Shown: one piece after another, positions 27,095 to 36,536 of the stretch | Layout of the letters: every line of letters begins with the position of its first letter | Position numbering within the stretch: the stretch's first letter is position 1 | From: Jiella pacifica | GTDB taxonomy: Bacteria > Pseudomonadota > Alphaproteobacteria > Rhizobiales > Rhizobiaceae | Length of the DNA stretch: 64,000 bases | NCBI RefSeq assembly: GCF_010500815.1 | Contig: NZ_JAAAMG010000003.1 | Coordinates: forward strand, 124,001 to 188,000 | Direction: 5' to 3' | Position numbers and translations under genes: made by a program | The notes under the pieces: generated by a model | The model's database searches: none | What the model was told of the DNA's origin: nothing | Seen by the model: only the letters and a program-made list of their open reading frames with translations

Positions 27095-28372
27095 TTACAT
27101 CAATAGGTTTGGCAGCAAGAGCACGAGCCCGGGCATGAAGGCCAGGATCGTCACGACAATGAGGATGGCCGCCACGAAGGGCAGCGATTCCTTGACGTAG
27201 TCCTCGATCGGGCAGTCGAGAATGCTGCAGACCGCATACATGGCGACACCCACGGGAGGCGTCATGCCGCCGAGGGTGACGATGGTCATCATCAGGATGC
27301 CGAAATGCACCGGGTCGACCCCCAGCGGCTGGACGATCGGCAGGACGATCGGGGTCAGAAGCAGGACCAGCACCGTCGCCTCGATGAAAAGGCCGCAGAG
27401 GAAGACGAAGAGGAGGATCAGGAAGACGACGACGATCGGTTCGCTCGACAGGCCGAGCAACAGTTCGGCGATGGTCTGGGGCGCGCGTTCGAAGACAATG
27501 GCATAGCCGACCATGCCGGAAAACAGGATGATCAGCGTGATGACGCCGACGTCGACGACAGTCTCGCCCAAGGCATCCTGAAAGCCCTCCCAGGTCAGCT
27601 CGCGGTGGAGAAAGAAGCCGACCACGATGGCATAGACGACGGCGAAGGCGCCGACTTCCGAGGCCGTGAAGACGCCGCTGCGGATGGAGACGAGCAGGGC
27701 GACCGGAAAGAGCAGCGCCCAGATCGCATCCACCAGCGTCGCGACGACCGTGCGCCAGCTGGGGAGCTCCTTGGTCTCGGCGCCGTAGCCACGCTTCCTG
27801 GCGACGATCCAGACCGTCGCCATCAGAGCGACCATCATCATCAGGCCGGGAATGACGCCGGCGAGAAACAGGCGGCCGATCGAGACGTTGCCGACGAAGC
27901 CGTAGAGGATGAGGCCGAGGCTCGGCGGGATGGTCGCGGTGATCAGCGAGCCGACGGCGATGGTGGCGGCGGTGAAGCCCTTGCCATAGCCGGAGCGGAT
28001 CATCTCCGGCCCGAGGATCCGAGCTTCCATCGCAGCGTCCGCGACGGCCGAGCCGGAGACGCCGCCCATGAAGGTCGACAGGAGGATGCAGACCTGGGCG
28101 AGGCCGCCGGCCATCCAGGAGACGAGGGCGTTGGAGCAGTCGATCAGCCGGCGGGTGATGCCGGTCTTGTTCATCATGTGGCCGGCGAGCAGGAACAGCG
28201 GCACGGCCAGCAGCGGAAAGCTCTGCGAGGCGGTGGCGACCTGCTGGATGCCGATCGAGACCGGGATGAACTGGCTGGTCAAAAAGAAGCTGAAGCCGGC
28301 GATTCCGATCGCAAACGCGATCGGCATGCCGAGAAGCATCAGCGCGAAGAACAGGATGGTCGGCAGAAGCAT
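27095..28372 (-). CDS. TRAP transporter large permease (DctM)
   Basis: A 425-residue inner-membrane protein with about 12 hydrophobic segments, the sodium-coupled channel subunit of a TRAP importer. DctM marks are LLPTILFFALMLLGMPIAFA, GGVSGSAVADAAMEARILGP and GGMTPPVGVAMYAVCSI. The start at 28372 is set by the first membrane helix; upstream in-frame sequence overlaps dctQ and is proline/serine-rich nonsense. The spacing to dctQ is 10 bp. With the small subunit and binding protein it likely brings in the sugar acid processed by UxuA. Confidence 0.93.
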   Translation of the reverse strand: MLLPTILFFALMLLGMPIAFAIGIAGFSFFLTSQFIPVSIGIQQVATASQSFPLLAVPLFLLAGHMMNKTGITRRLIDCSNALVSWMAGGLAQVCILLSTFMGGVSGSAVADAAMEARILGPEMIRSGYGKGFTAATIAVGSLITATIPPSLGLILYGFVGNVSIGRLFLAGVIPGLMMMVALMATVWIVARKRGYGAETKELPSWRTVVATLVDAIWALLFPVALLVSIRSGVFTASEVGAFAVVYAIVVGFFLHRELTWEGFQDALGETVVDVGVITLIILFSGMVGYAIVFERAPQTIAELLLGLSSEPIVVVFLILLFVFLCGLFIEATVLVLLLTPIVLPIVQPLGVDPVHFGILMMTIVTLGGMTPPVGVAMYAVCSILDCPIEDYVKESLPFVAAILIVVTILAFMPGLVLLLPNLLM

Positions 28373-28382
28373 GGGGTTTGGC

Positions 28383-28925
28383 TCACAATTCGCCGGCGGT
28401 GCGCACGCTCGGGGCGTGGCCGTCGTCCGGGGTCTCGCCGGCGTCGCTGCGCGGCTCGGGCGAATAGACGAGGCCGCCGGAGCGGATGGCGCGGACGAGC
28501 TGGGCGAGGAGGATGAGGGCGAGGGCGATGCAGCCGGCCGGGACGGCGGCCGTGACCCATGCATAGGAGATGCCGCTGTCGCCGAAGATCCGCGCCGTGT
28601 TGAGCAGCGTCAGCTGGATGCCGAACCAGCCCATGGTGGCGAGGAAGGCGAGAGCCAGGATGGAAAGCAGGATTTCGATCGCCCGGCGGGCCGGGAAGGG
28701 CAGCTTGGCGACGAAGTAGTCGACGCCGATATGGGCCTTGCGGCGCATCGCCTTCAGCGCCCCGAAGAAGCAGAGCCAGACGAAGGCGGCCTGGGCCATG
28801 TCGACCGACCAGATGATCGGATGCCCCACGAAGCGCGACGCCGCACCGGTGAAGACGAGGACGACGACGGCGGCGAGAAGGACGCGGCCGATGGCGTCTT
28901 CCAGGCGGGTGACGAATGCGGACAT
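28383..28925 (-). CDS. TRAP transporter small permease (DctQ)
   Basis: A 180-residue inner-membrane protein with four predicted helices, the small TRAP subunit. The conserved RRKAHIGVDYFV (near residue 60) is the DctQ signature region. A polar C-terminal tail follows. It lies between the DctP and DctM genes on the minus strand. Confidence 0.9.
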   Translation of the reverse strand: MSAFVTRLEDAIGRVLLAAVVVLVFTGAASRFVGHPIIWSVDMAQAAFVWLCFFGALKAMRRKAHIGVDYFVAKLPFPARRAIEILLSILALAFLATMGWFGIQLTLLNTARIFGDSGISYAWVTAAVPAGCIALALILLAQLVRAIRSGGLVYSPEPRSDAGETPDDGHAPSVRTAGEL

Positions 28926-29012
28926 GGGGGTGATTGCGCCGGTTCGAAGAGGGCGAGGAGTTGGCGGCGCCCCGAAGGACGCCGCCGGATCCCGGTGTCG
29001 AGGAGTGTCGGC

Positions 29013-29996
29013 TCAGTTGCCGGCGAGAACCGCGTCGACCTCTTTCTTCAGATCGGCGTAGCCGAGGGTCTCGTAGACGCCGGCGGTGGCTTCCTTGAAG
29101 GGCGTGACGTCGATCTCGTCGATCGACATACCGGCCTTCTCCATCTCCGCATCGACCCTGGCGATGGCGTCCTCGGTGCCCTTGGAAGCGACGTCGCCGG
29201 CGGCGAGCGCCTCTTCCGAGACGATGGTCTTCAGATCGTCAGGCAGCGAGTCGAACCACTGGCCGGAGGTGACGAGGCCGGTGAGGAGGCCGATATGGCC
29301 GGTCTTGGTCAGGTGCTTGGCGACTTCGAACAGCTTGGCGCCGTAGACGGCGGTGTCCTGCGCCTCGGCGGCGTCGATGGCGTTCTGCTGCAGGGCCGGA
29401 TAGACCTCGGTCCAGCCCATCGGCGTCGGGGTCGCGCCCATCGCCTTGATCGTCTCGATCCATACCGGCGCGCCGGGGGTGCGCATGCGCACGCCGGCGA
29501 GATCGGCCGGTTTCGACACGGCGTTCTGGGTGACGAGATGGCGGGCGCCCTGCCACCAGTTGAAGGACAGGATCTTCAGGCCTGCCGTCGAATTGAGCTC
29601 CTCGGCCCAGCCGTTGAACAGATCGGAGGTGGTGATCTTGCGATACTCGTCGAAGCCGCTGGCGAGATAGGGACCGCCGAGGACGCCGATGTCGTTGACG
29701 AAGACCGCCAGACGGCCGGGATCGACCAGCACGGCGACATTGGCGCCGGCGCGGGCCTGTTCGAGCACGTCCTCGTCCTTGCCGAGCTGCGAGCTCGGGA
29801 AGATGCGGATCTCGACCTTGCCGCCGGAGCGCTCGGCGACCTTGTCGCGGAACGTCTCGAGGCCCTTGTAGATCGGGTCCTGCTGGGTCAGGGCGGTGTT
29901 GACGTTGAGCTGGTAGTCCTGGGCGAGGGCAGTCTGCCCCGAGCCGACGATGAGGCAGCCGACGAGAGCCGCCGCGGCGAAAGCCGTTCGAAACAT
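29013..29996 (-). CDS. TRAP transporter solute-binding protein (DctP family)
   Basis: A 327-residue periplasmic protein with a signal peptide (MFRTAFAAAALVGCLIVGSG, cleavage after TALAQ). DctP-family marks are FRDKVAERSGGKVEIRIFPS, LGKDEDVLEQARAGA, GVRMRTPGAPVW with the arginine that usually clamps a substrate carboxylate, and NAIDAAEAQDTAVYGAKLFE. It is the first gene of the TRAP-uxuA operon, divergent from the gntR gene with only 77 bp between. The ligand is probably a uronate or aldonate, inferred from uxuA. Confidence 0.92.
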   Translation of the reverse strand: MFRTAFAAAALVGCLIVGSGQTALAQDYQLNVNTALTQQDPIYKGLETFRDKVAERSGGKVEIRIFPSSQLGKDEDVLEQARAGANVAVLVDPGRLAVFVNDIGVLGGPYLASGFDEYRKITTSDLFNGWAEELNSTAGLKILSFNWWQGARHLVTQNAVSKPADLAGVRMRTPGAPVWIETIKAMGATPTPMGWTEVYPALQQNAIDAAEAQDTAVYGAKLFEVAKHLTKTGHIGLLTGLVTSGQWFDSLPDDLKTIVSEEALAAGDVASKGTEDAIARVDAEMEKAGMSIDEIDVTPFKEATAGVYETLGYADLKKEVDAVLAGN

Positions 29997-30062
29997 GGTG
30001 AGGAACCTCCCGATTCATGGCAGCGGCGGACTTCTCCCTCCGGTCGCTTGCCTGATCTGGCT

Positions 30063-30076
30063 AGTATGGTAGTATG
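30063..30076. promoter_or_regulatory. Tandem AGTATG repeat in the dctP-gntR gap
   Basis: AGTATG occurs at 30063-30068 and again at 30071-30076, where it overlaps the gntR start codon. The divergent gap is only 77 bp, so one regulator site could control both directions. GntR operators usually contain such AT-rich half-sites, but a direct repeat is less usual than an inverted one; the role is tentative. Confidence 0.3.
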
Positions 30077-30847
30077 AATGCCGGATTGGCAAGTGGAATT
30101 TTCGGCATGCTGAAGATCGACGAAAAGGGGGCCGTCGCGCCGCAGATCTACGGGGCGCTCCGCCAGGCGATCATCACCATGGCCCTGAAGCCCGGGCAGG
30201 CGCTTTCGGAAAAGGAGATTGCCCTCAGCTTCGGCTCCAGCCGGCAGCCGGCGCGCGAGGCCTTCATCAAGCTGGCCGAGGCCGGTCTCGTCCGCATCCT
30301 GCCGCAGCGCGGCACCTTCGTCGTCAAGGTCTCGCCCCGCCAGGTGGCCGATGCGCGCTTCGTGCGCGAGGCGGTGGAGGTGGCGGTGGCGCGGCACTGC
30401 TGCCTGTCGGCGAGCGCGGCAGCGCTCGATGCGCTTGAGCAGGTCGTTGCGGGCCAGGAAGAGGCCGCTGCGGCGAACGACCATGCCGGCTTCCTCGCGC
30501 TGGACGAAAAATTCCACAAGGGTCTCGCCGAGGCGATCGGCTGCAGCGAGGCGTGGCGGGTGATCGAGATGGGCAAGGCGCAGATGGACCGGGTGCGTTA
30601 TCTCTCGCTTCCCGAGGCTTCGCCGATGTCGCTTCTGATCGACCAGCATCGCGACATTCTTCGCGCCATCCGGGCCGGCGATGCCGACGGCGCGGCGGCG
30701 GCCGTGCGCATCCATCTGCGCGAGATCCTGCTCGCTTTGCCGCGGCTCGCCAAGGCCTTTCCGGAGCTCTTCGAGGACGAGGAGCTGCCGGGCCATGCGG
30801 CCGATTTACAGCCGGCGCTGCGGGTCGGTGCCGTCGAGGGGCGCTGA
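30074..30847 (+). CDS. GntR-family regulator (FCD type), probable controller of the uxuA operon
   Basis: A 257-residue regulator with a winged-helix domain (residues about 25-85: IYGALRQAIITMALKPGQAL and SSRQPAREAFIKLAEAGLV) and a C-terminal FCD ligand domain with metal-ligand histidines (DEKFHKGL, LLIDQHRDIL, RIHLREIL). It is divergent from the TRAP-uxuA operon, the usual place for its repressor. The ATG at 30074 is used; an in-frame ATG at 30107 would still keep the whole DNA-binding domain. Confidence 0.9.
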   Translation: MNAGLASGIFGMLKIDEKGAVAPQIYGALRQAIITMALKPGQALSEKEIALSFGSSRQPAREAFIKLAEAGLVRILPQRGTFVVKVSPRQVADARFVREAVEVAVARHCCLSASAAALDALEQVVAGQEEAAAANDHAGFLALDEKFHKGLAEAIGCSEAWRVIEMGKAQMDRVRYLSLPEASPMSLLIDQHRDILRAIRAGDADGAAAAVRIHLREILLALPRLAKAFPELFEDEELPGHAADLQPALRVGAVEGR

Positions 30848-30871
30848 AAGCAGGGCTGTGGGAAGCGGGCG

Positions 30872-31975
30872 CTACGTCAGCCGCGCGCGGCTCTCGATCG
30901 AGAGGCGGCCGTCGAAGACGCTCACCGTCCCGCGGCCGGAAGCCTTTGCGGCATAGAGTGCCGCGTCGGCCTGACAGTAGAGCGTGTCCCCGATCGTGCC
31001 GTTCGAGAACGCGATGCCGACGGAAGCGCCGATGTCCACCCGTCGCCCTCCTATGGGCATCGGCCGCCGCATCAGCCGTACCACCGCCGCGCCGAGGCGC
31101 CTGATCGTCGCGCGCGGCGTCTGCGGGCCGAAAACCACGGCGAACTCGTCCCCGCCGATCCGCGCGACGCATTCGCTGCGGGAGCCGAGGAGGGAGAGTC
31201 GCCGCCCGACTTCCTTCAAGCAGTCGTCCCCGACCAGATGGCCGAACGCGTCGTTGACCTCCTTGAAGCGGTCGAGATCGATCAGCATGACGGCGCCCGC
31301 CGGGAAAGCCTCGACGCCATCCGCCGGTTCGCCGGTGATCAGCGCCTGGAAGCGGCTGCGATTGGCGAGGCCGGTGAGGGAATCGAATTCCGCCATATAG
31401 CGAAGGCGTAGCGTCGCCGCCTTTTCGGCCGTGATGTCCTGCTTCATGCCGAAGATGCGCACCGGCTCACCGTCGACGCATTCGACCGACGCGGTGATGC
31501 GGATCCAGCGCCGGGTGCCCCGCGCGGTGACGATTTCGGCGTCGAGGCAAAAGCCGGTCCGGTCCTCGATGGCTTTCGAGCGGATCGTCTCCAACTCGTC
31601 GCGGGTGGCTTGCGGATAGCATTCGAGGGTCCGCCCGCGGTCGAGAGCCGATCCACGCGGCAGATCGAAGATGTCGTAGACGACGTCGCTCCAGCGCAGG
31701 CTGCAATCGTTGAGCTCGCATTCCCAGACGCCGATCCTAGCGGCGGCGGAGGCGCGATCGAAGATCTTCCGGCTGTGCGCGACCTCCGCCTTCAACTGGC
31801 CGATCACCGCTTCCTGCTCGGCAATCCTAGCCTCCAACGCGGTGATCTTGGCGATCGGCCGTTTCGAGACGACGGGCAGAGCGATCATCTGGCCGGGTTC
31901 TGCCGGCGGCGAATCCTTCATCTGCATGTTGGGGAGGTTGGACACGGCAAGCCTTCGCTTTTGACGGAACGGCAA
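30872..31975 (-). CDS. PAS-GGDEF diguanylate cyclase
   Basis: A soluble protein of up to 367 residues that should make cyclic di-GMP. A short coiled coil (residues about 42-72) precedes a PAS domain with a PAC tail (about 75-185; RTGFCLDAEIV, MKQDITAEKAATLR). The cyclase domain has DSLTGLANRSRF and an intact active loop RIGGDEFAVVF. The usual inhibitory RxxD site upstream of the loop reads RSEC, so product feedback is probably absent. No EAL domain. The start is uncertain: TTG 31975, GTG 31945 and ATG 31927 are all in frame, with no strong ribosome site. It converges on the gntR gene. Confidence 0.88.
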   Translation of the reverse strand: MPFRQKRRLAVSNLPNMQMKDSPPAEPGQMIALPVVSKRPIAKITALEARIAEQEAVIGQLKAEVAHSRKIFDRASAAARIGVWECELNDCSLRWSDVVYDIFDLPRGSALDRGRTLECYPQATRDELETIRSKAIEDRTGFCLDAEIVTARGTRRWIRITASVECVDGEPVRIFGMKQDITAEKAATLRLRYMAEFDSLTGLANRSRFQALITGEPADGVEAFPAGAVMLIDLDRFKEVNDAFGHLVGDDCLKEVGRRLSLLGSRSECVARIGGDEFAVVFGPQTPRATIRRLGAAVVRLMRRPMPIGGRRVDIGASVGIAFSNGTIGDTLYCQADAALYAAKASGRGTVSVFDGRLSIESRARLT

Positions 31976-32519
31976 ACGGAATTTTAGGAAGAGAGGATTG
32001 CTGGAGAGTAAACTTCGGTTGACACTTTACCCGGCCACCTCCTCGACACCCCTTTCATCCCAACGAAGCACGACGGCAGACGGAACCGATGCGGGCCGTC
32101 GCGACAGCAACCAGCCACGCGTGATCGATGTCGATCACCGACGCCATCCGGAAGCGACGGTCTCCGACTTTCCCGATGAACAGTCTTCCCAGGTTCGACG
32201 GTTGCCGCAACAGCGGCATCCCACGGTCCGGCTGTAAAGTCGATCCGCGGCCACTTCGTCGCGCGGTCTCCGCCGGCCTTGAAATTTCGAGCATTTCTAA
32301 AACCCGTTGCAAAAAAGTCGCAAGGGGAAATGCGGCTCAAAAGCGGCCGATGATTTGTTGACTCCGCTTGTCATGATAAATAGCACTGTCCGTCGAGACC
32401 CTCGCGACTTTCCTGCATCTCTTTGGAATGTCTGTTGAAATGGTCGCCGCCTTCAACCCCTTGCCGAGCGGCCCCGCGCATGCGGGATCGCTTTCGGCCG
32501 CCCCACACAGGCCATCATC
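31976..32519. other. Divergent intergenic region upstream of the siderophore operon
   Basis: This 544-bp gap separates the diguanylate cyclase (minus) and the TonB receptor (plus). The right third becomes AT-rich (32280-32400) and contains the candidate iron-responsive site and promoter. Short frames of 79-118 codons exist on both strands but show no domain or codon pattern I trust. Confidence 0.5.
32359..32373. promoter_or_regulatory. Candidate iron-responsive operator (TGA-N9-TCA)
   Basis: TGACTCCGCTTGTCA fits the TGA-N9-TCA pattern described for rhizobial iron-responsive operators bound by RirA. It sits 146 bp upstream of the TonB receptor start, next to AT-rich sequence that could be the promoter (TTGTTG 32355, TAAATA 32377). 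The pattern is short and can arise by chance; the match to a siderophore operon raises its value. Confidence 0.4.
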
Positions 32520-34754
32520 ATGCGTGTCAAAGCACCGACCCTTCGCGTCATCCTCTGCGGCTCGAGCGCGCTCGCAGCCGCACTGGTGGCGGCGGCGTCG
32601 CCGGTAGCGGCCCAGGAAGAGGGTGAGATGATCTCGCTCGACACCGTGGTGATCACCGGGTCACGCGCGCCGCAGCGGATTTCGGAGATCGCCAACACCA
32701 TCACGGTCGTTGACGAGGAGACGATCCGGGAGGAGGCGCGCGCCGGCCTGTCTCTCAAGGACATTCTCGGCCAGGAAGTGCCGGCCTTCGATCCGGGCAG
32801 CCGCGGCACCCGCACCAATTACGGCCAGAACCTGCGCGGCCGCAGCGCCCTGGTGCTGATCGACGGCGTATCGCTGAATTCTGCCCGGGCGATCAGCCGG
32901 CAGCTCGATTCGATCGATCCGTTCAACATCGCCCGCATCGAGGTTCTCTCCGGCGCGACGTCGCTCTATGGCGGCAACGCTTCCGGCGGCATCATCAATA
33001 TCATCACCAAGAAGGGCCGGGACGCCGCGCCCGGCCTGCATGGCGAGGTCCAGGCGGGCATCGGGTCCGGCTTCAACTCCGACGAGGACCGCGACCTCAA
33101 CGGCGCCGCGGCCGTCACCTACAACGACGAGACATGGGACATGCGCCTGTCGATCGCCGGGGCCGATACGGAAGCCTTCTTCGACGGCAACGGCGACATG
33201 ATCGTCCCCGACATCACCCAGACATCCACCCAGTTCAATACCGTGGTGGACCTCTTCGGCAATGTCGGCCTGCAGATCGACGCCAACCAGCGGCTGGAAA
33301 TCACCGCGCAATATTACGACAGCGGCCAGGACAGCCCTTACGGCCTCTATTTCGGCACCAACTATTCCGGCCTGCGCGGCAACCCGGACGACATCGAGAT
33401 CCGCGACGGCTATTCGTCCGACGTCGATCCGGCGACCAAGCGCAAGATGGTCACCGCGAACTACTCGAACGACGATCTCTTCGGCCAGCAGCTGATCCTG
33501 CAGGGCTTCTGGCGCTCCGAGACCCTCGACTTCAACCCGTTTCCGGACAGTAGCGCCCGCTTCTTCTCGGCCTCCAGCCAGGAGACGGACTTCTACGGCT
33601 ACAAGGCGGCGCTCGTCACCCAGCCGCTGGACGGGCTGAAGCTGACCTTCGGCACCGACGGCGACGTCGACGACTTCTCCGCCAGCCAGACGATCTTCGA
33701 TCCGGTTCTGTCGGCCGCCACCGGCGCGATGGAGCTGGAAGACTTCGCCACGATCGGTCGCTATCCGGGCATCAAGGTCTCGACGGTATCCGGCTTCGTC
33801 CAGGCGAGCTACGAGGCGACCGACTGGCTGACGCTGTCGGGCGGCTATCGCCATCAATACGCCAAGACCGAGATCGACGACTTCGTCGCCACGACGCAGC
33901 AGGCGGCGATCGCACTTGGCCTCGCCACCGGCGCCGACAGCATTCCGGGCGGGTCGGTCGACTATTCCGCCAACCTCTTCAACGTCGGCGCGACCGTCGA
34001 CGTCGGCGGCGGCAGCCAGGTCTACGGCAATTTCAGCCAGGGCTTCGAGCTTCCCGATCCCGCCAAGTACTACGGCCAGGGCAACTACGCTCTCTCTGGT
34101 GGACGATACGTCCTCCTTTCGTCGATCAATGTCGATGATTCCGCCCTCGGCGCGATCAAGACTGACTCCTACGAGCTCGGCTATCGTTATGCCGACGACA
34201 CGTTCAAAGGCCAGATCGCCGGCTACTACTCGCTGTCCGACAAGACAGTCGATTACGACCGGACCTCGCTGCTGCTGTCGCTTATCGATCAGGAACGCCG
34301 GGTCTACGGCGTCGAAGGCAAGCTCGACGTGAAGCTGCCGCACGGCTTCGACACCGGCGTGATCGGCCACTACGTCCGCTCCGAGGTCAAGGATGGGGGC
34401 GACTGGGTCGCTTCCGCGGTCACCGACGCCAGCACCTCGACGCTCGGCGGCCACATCGGCTGGTCGAACGAGATCTTCAAGGTGGCGCTCAACGGCCAGC
34501 ACATCTTCGACTACGAGGACGACGACGACCTGGAGCTCGAAGGTTACACGCTGTTCGACCTCGTCGGCTCCTACAAATACGAGCCGGCCGATCTCACCGT
34601 CAACTTCGGCGTCCTCAACCTCTTCGACAAGGACTACACGACGATCTGGGGCCAGCGCGCCAAGATCTTCTACGGCGCCTACGCCAGCGAGGAAGTATTC
34701 GACTACAAGGGCCGCGGCCGCACCTTCACCGTCTCGATGACGAAGGAGTTCTGA
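32520..34754 (+). CDS. TonB-dependent ferric-siderophore receptor
   Basis: A 744-residue outer-membrane barrel with a signal peptide (cleavage after PVAAQ), a TonB box region (LDTVVITGSR), a plug domain (LVLIDGVSLNSAR, IEVLSGATSLYGGNASGG, IINIITKKG) and a C-terminal barrel ending in an aromatic residue (TVSMTKEF), as outer-membrane proteins do. It brings an iron chelate across the outer membrane using TonB energy. The next genes are a FhuC/D/B-type importer and a SIP reductase, so the ligand is probably a siderophore, hydroxamate by the importer type, but this is inference. First gene of a five- to six-gene operon. Confidence 0.93.
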   Translation: MRVKAPTLRVILCGSSALAAALVAAASPVAAQEEGEMISLDTVVITGSRAPQRISEIANTITVVDEETIREEARAGLSLKDILGQEVPAFDPGSRGTRTNYGQNLRGRSALVLIDGVSLNSARAISRQLDSIDPFNIARIEVLSGATSLYGGNASGGIINIITKKGRDAAPGLHGEVQAGIGSGFNSDEDRDLNGAAAVTYNDETWDMRLSIAGADTEAFFDGNGDMIVPDITQTSTQFNTVVDLFGNVGLQIDANQRLEITAQYYDSGQDSPYGLYFGTNYSGLRGNPDDIEIRDGYSSDVDPATKRKMVTANYSNDDLFGQQLILQGFWRSETLDFNPFPDSSARFFSASSQETDFYGYKAALVTQPLDGLKLTFGTDGDVDDFSASQTIFDPVLSAATGAMELEDFATIGRYPGIKVSTVSGFVQASYEATDWLTLSGGYRHQYAKTEIDDFVATTQQAAIALGLATGADSIPGGSVDYSANLFNVGATVDVGGGSQVYGNFSQGFELPDPAKYYGQGNYALSGGRYVLLSSINVDDSALGAIKTDSYELGYRYADDTFKGQIAGYYSLSDKTVDYDRTSLLLSLIDQERRVYGVEGKLDVKLPHGFDTGVIGHYVRSEVKDGGDWVASAVTDASTSTLGGHIGWSNEIFKVALNGQHIFDYEDDDDLELEGYTLFDLVGSYKYEPADLTVNFGVLNLFDKDYTTIWGQRAKIFYGAYASEEVFDYKGRGRTFTVSMTKEF

Positions 34755-34760
34755 CCGCAG

Positions 34761-35591
34761 ATGGAGATCGCTTCCATCACCGGCGAGACGACGCCCGCGG
34801 GTCCTCCAGCCGCGGGCGTCGACCTGTTTCGGCTGAAAGGCGCCGGCTATGCCGTCGGCGGCACGCGGATCCTGTCGCCTCTCGACCTCACCATTCCGGC
34901 CGGGCGCTTCGTCGCGCTGCTCGGCCACAACGGCTCGGGCAAGTCGACGCTCCTGTCGCTCCTGGCGCGCCAGATCGAGCCGAGCGAGGGGGAGATCTCC
35001 TTCGTCGGGGAGCCGGTCTCGCGTTACGGCACGCGGGATTTTGCCCGGCGGGTCGGTTGGTTGCCGCAGCATCCGCCCGAGGCGGCGAACATGACGGTGG
35101 CCGAGGTCGCCCGGCTCGGCCGCTATCCCTGGCGGGGCGCCTTCGCCCGTCACCGGCAAGAGGATTTCCGCGCCGTCGCCGATGCGCTGGATCAGGTCGG
35201 CCTCACACACATGGCCGAACGGGCGATGACCAGCCTTTCGGGAGGCGAGCGTCAGCGCGCCTGGCTCGCCATGCTGCTCGCCCAGGAACCGTCCTGCCTC
35301 CTGCTCGACGAGCCAACCGCCGCCCTCGACCTCAGGCACCAGATCGAGGTGCTGCGGCTCCTGCGCGACCTCGGGGCGCGGCGTGATCTCACGATCGTCA
35401 TGGCGATCCACGACGTCGGCATGGCGCTGCGCTTCGCCGACCACCTGATCGCGCTGAAACATGGTCGGCCGGTCTTCGACGGCGCGCCCGAGGCCCTGAC
35501 GGAGCCCGGCATCCTGTCCGAGATCTTCGACCTTCCGATCGCGACGGTTCGCCCGCAGGAAAGCGGGCCGACCGTCGTCTACCCGCTTTAG
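34761..35591 (+). CDS. fhuC: Iron-siderophore ABC transporter ATP-binding protein
   Basis: A 276-residue ATPase of the FecE/FhuC class. Walker A is GHNGSGKST, the Q-loop is LPQHPP, the signature LSGGERQRAWLAMLLAQEPS and Walker B LLLDEPTAALDLRHQIE, then the switch histidine in MAIHDVGMALR. The start lies 6 bp after the receptor stop. It powers the double permease two genes downstream. The fhuC label is by class and context; the actual siderophore is unknown. Confidence 0.92.
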   Translation: MEIASITGETTPAGPPAAGVDLFRLKGAGYAVGGTRILSPLDLTIPAGRFVALLGHNGSGKSTLLSLLARQIEPSEGEISFVGEPVSRYGTRDFARRVGWLPQHPPEAANMTVAEVARLGRYPWRGAFARHRQEDFRAVADALDQVGLTHMAERAMTSLSGGERQRAWLAMLLAQEPSCLLLDEPTAALDLRHQIEVLRLLRDLGARRDLTIVMAIHDVGMALRFADHLIALKHGRPVFDGAPEALTEPGILSEIFDLPIATVRPQESGPTVVYPL

Positions 35592-35606
35592 ACAGGGCCG
35601 ACGACC

Positions 35607-36536
35607 ATGCTCACATTGTCTTCCCCGATCCGCCTCGCCGCTGGCGCCCTTCTGGCGGCCATGCTCGCCGGCGCTCCGGCGTCCGGCCAGGCGCAGGAAA
35701 CAGCCGAGACCGGCTCTGTGCCCGAGACCGCATCGGCGCAAAGGATCGTCGTCATGGAGTGGGCGGCGCTCGAAACGCTGCTCGCTCTCGGCCATCCCCC
35801 GGTGGGCGCGGCCGATGCGGGCGGCTACCGCGAATGGGTCGGCGAGCCGGCACTTCCCGCCGACGTCGCCGAGGTCGGCTCGCGCCAGGAACCCAATCTG
35901 GAGGAGATCGCCCGGCTGAGACCCGATCTCATCCTGTCCCACGTGCATCTCAAGCCGCTGAAGGAAAAGCTCGCCGCGCTCGCCAAGGTGGAGGAGGTGA
36001 CGTTCAACGGCACCGGCGGCGATGCCTACGCGACCGTCGTCGAGGGCACGCGCAAGATCGGCGACCTGCTCGGCGAGACGGCGGAGGCCGAGGCGCTGGT
36101 CGCCTCTGCCGACGCGACGTTCGAGGAGGCGGCAAAGGCGCTCCGATCGGCGGGCCTTGCCGGCCGCCATGTCTATTTCGTCCGGATCATCGGGCCGAAT
36201 GCGCTCCGCGTTCATGGCCAAGGCTCGGTCGCCGATACGGTTCTGTCGCGGCTCGGCCTGACCAATGCCTATACCGGGGAGGTCAATGAATGGGGCTTCG
36301 CCCTCCTCGAGCCGAGTGCGCTCGCCGAGGATCCGGAGGCCGCCATCGTCGTTGCCGGGCCGGTGACCGACGAGGCCATGGCGTCCGTCTTCGACACGCC
36401 GCTCGGCAAGGCTCTGCCGGCAGTCCGGGCGGGCAGGGTCTACGATCTGCCGGTCACCTGGACCTTCGGCGGAGTTCCTTCCGCCAAGACGATGGCGGAG
36501 GCGATCGCCGCCGCTTTGACGGAGACGGGCCGCTGA
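35607..36536 (+). CDS. fhuD: Iron-siderophore periplasmic binding protein
   Basis: A 309-residue FhuD/BtuF-type binding protein with a signal peptide (cleavage after SGQAQ). Family marks are QRIVVMEWAALETLLALGH, VGSRQEPNLEEIARLRPDLI and a long helix linking two lobes (residues about 150-190). There is no lipobox, so it should be soluble in the periplasm. It lies 15 bp after the ATPase, and its stop codon overlaps the presumed CTG start of the permease. Confidence 0.9.
   Translation: MLTLSSPIRLAAGALLAAMLAGAPASGQAQETAETGSVPETASAQRIVVMEWAALETLLALGHPPVGAADAGGYREWVGEPALPADVAEVGSRQEPNLEEIARLRPDLILSHVHLKPLKEKLAALAKVEEVTFNGTGGDAYATVVEGTRKIGDLLGETAEAEALVASADATFEEAAKALRSAGLAGRHVYFVRIIGPNALRVHGQGSVADTVLSRLGLTNAYTGEVNEWGFALLEPSALAEDPEAAIVVAGPVTDEAMASVFDTPLGKALPAVRAGRVYDLPVTWTFGGVPSAKTMAEAIAAALTETGR

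Noticed and set aside
32055-32312. An 85-codon minus-strand frame upstream of the TonB receptor, looked at as a possible PilZ-like protein
   Set aside because: No PilZ motif, no ribosome site, and the neighbouring frames are equally open.
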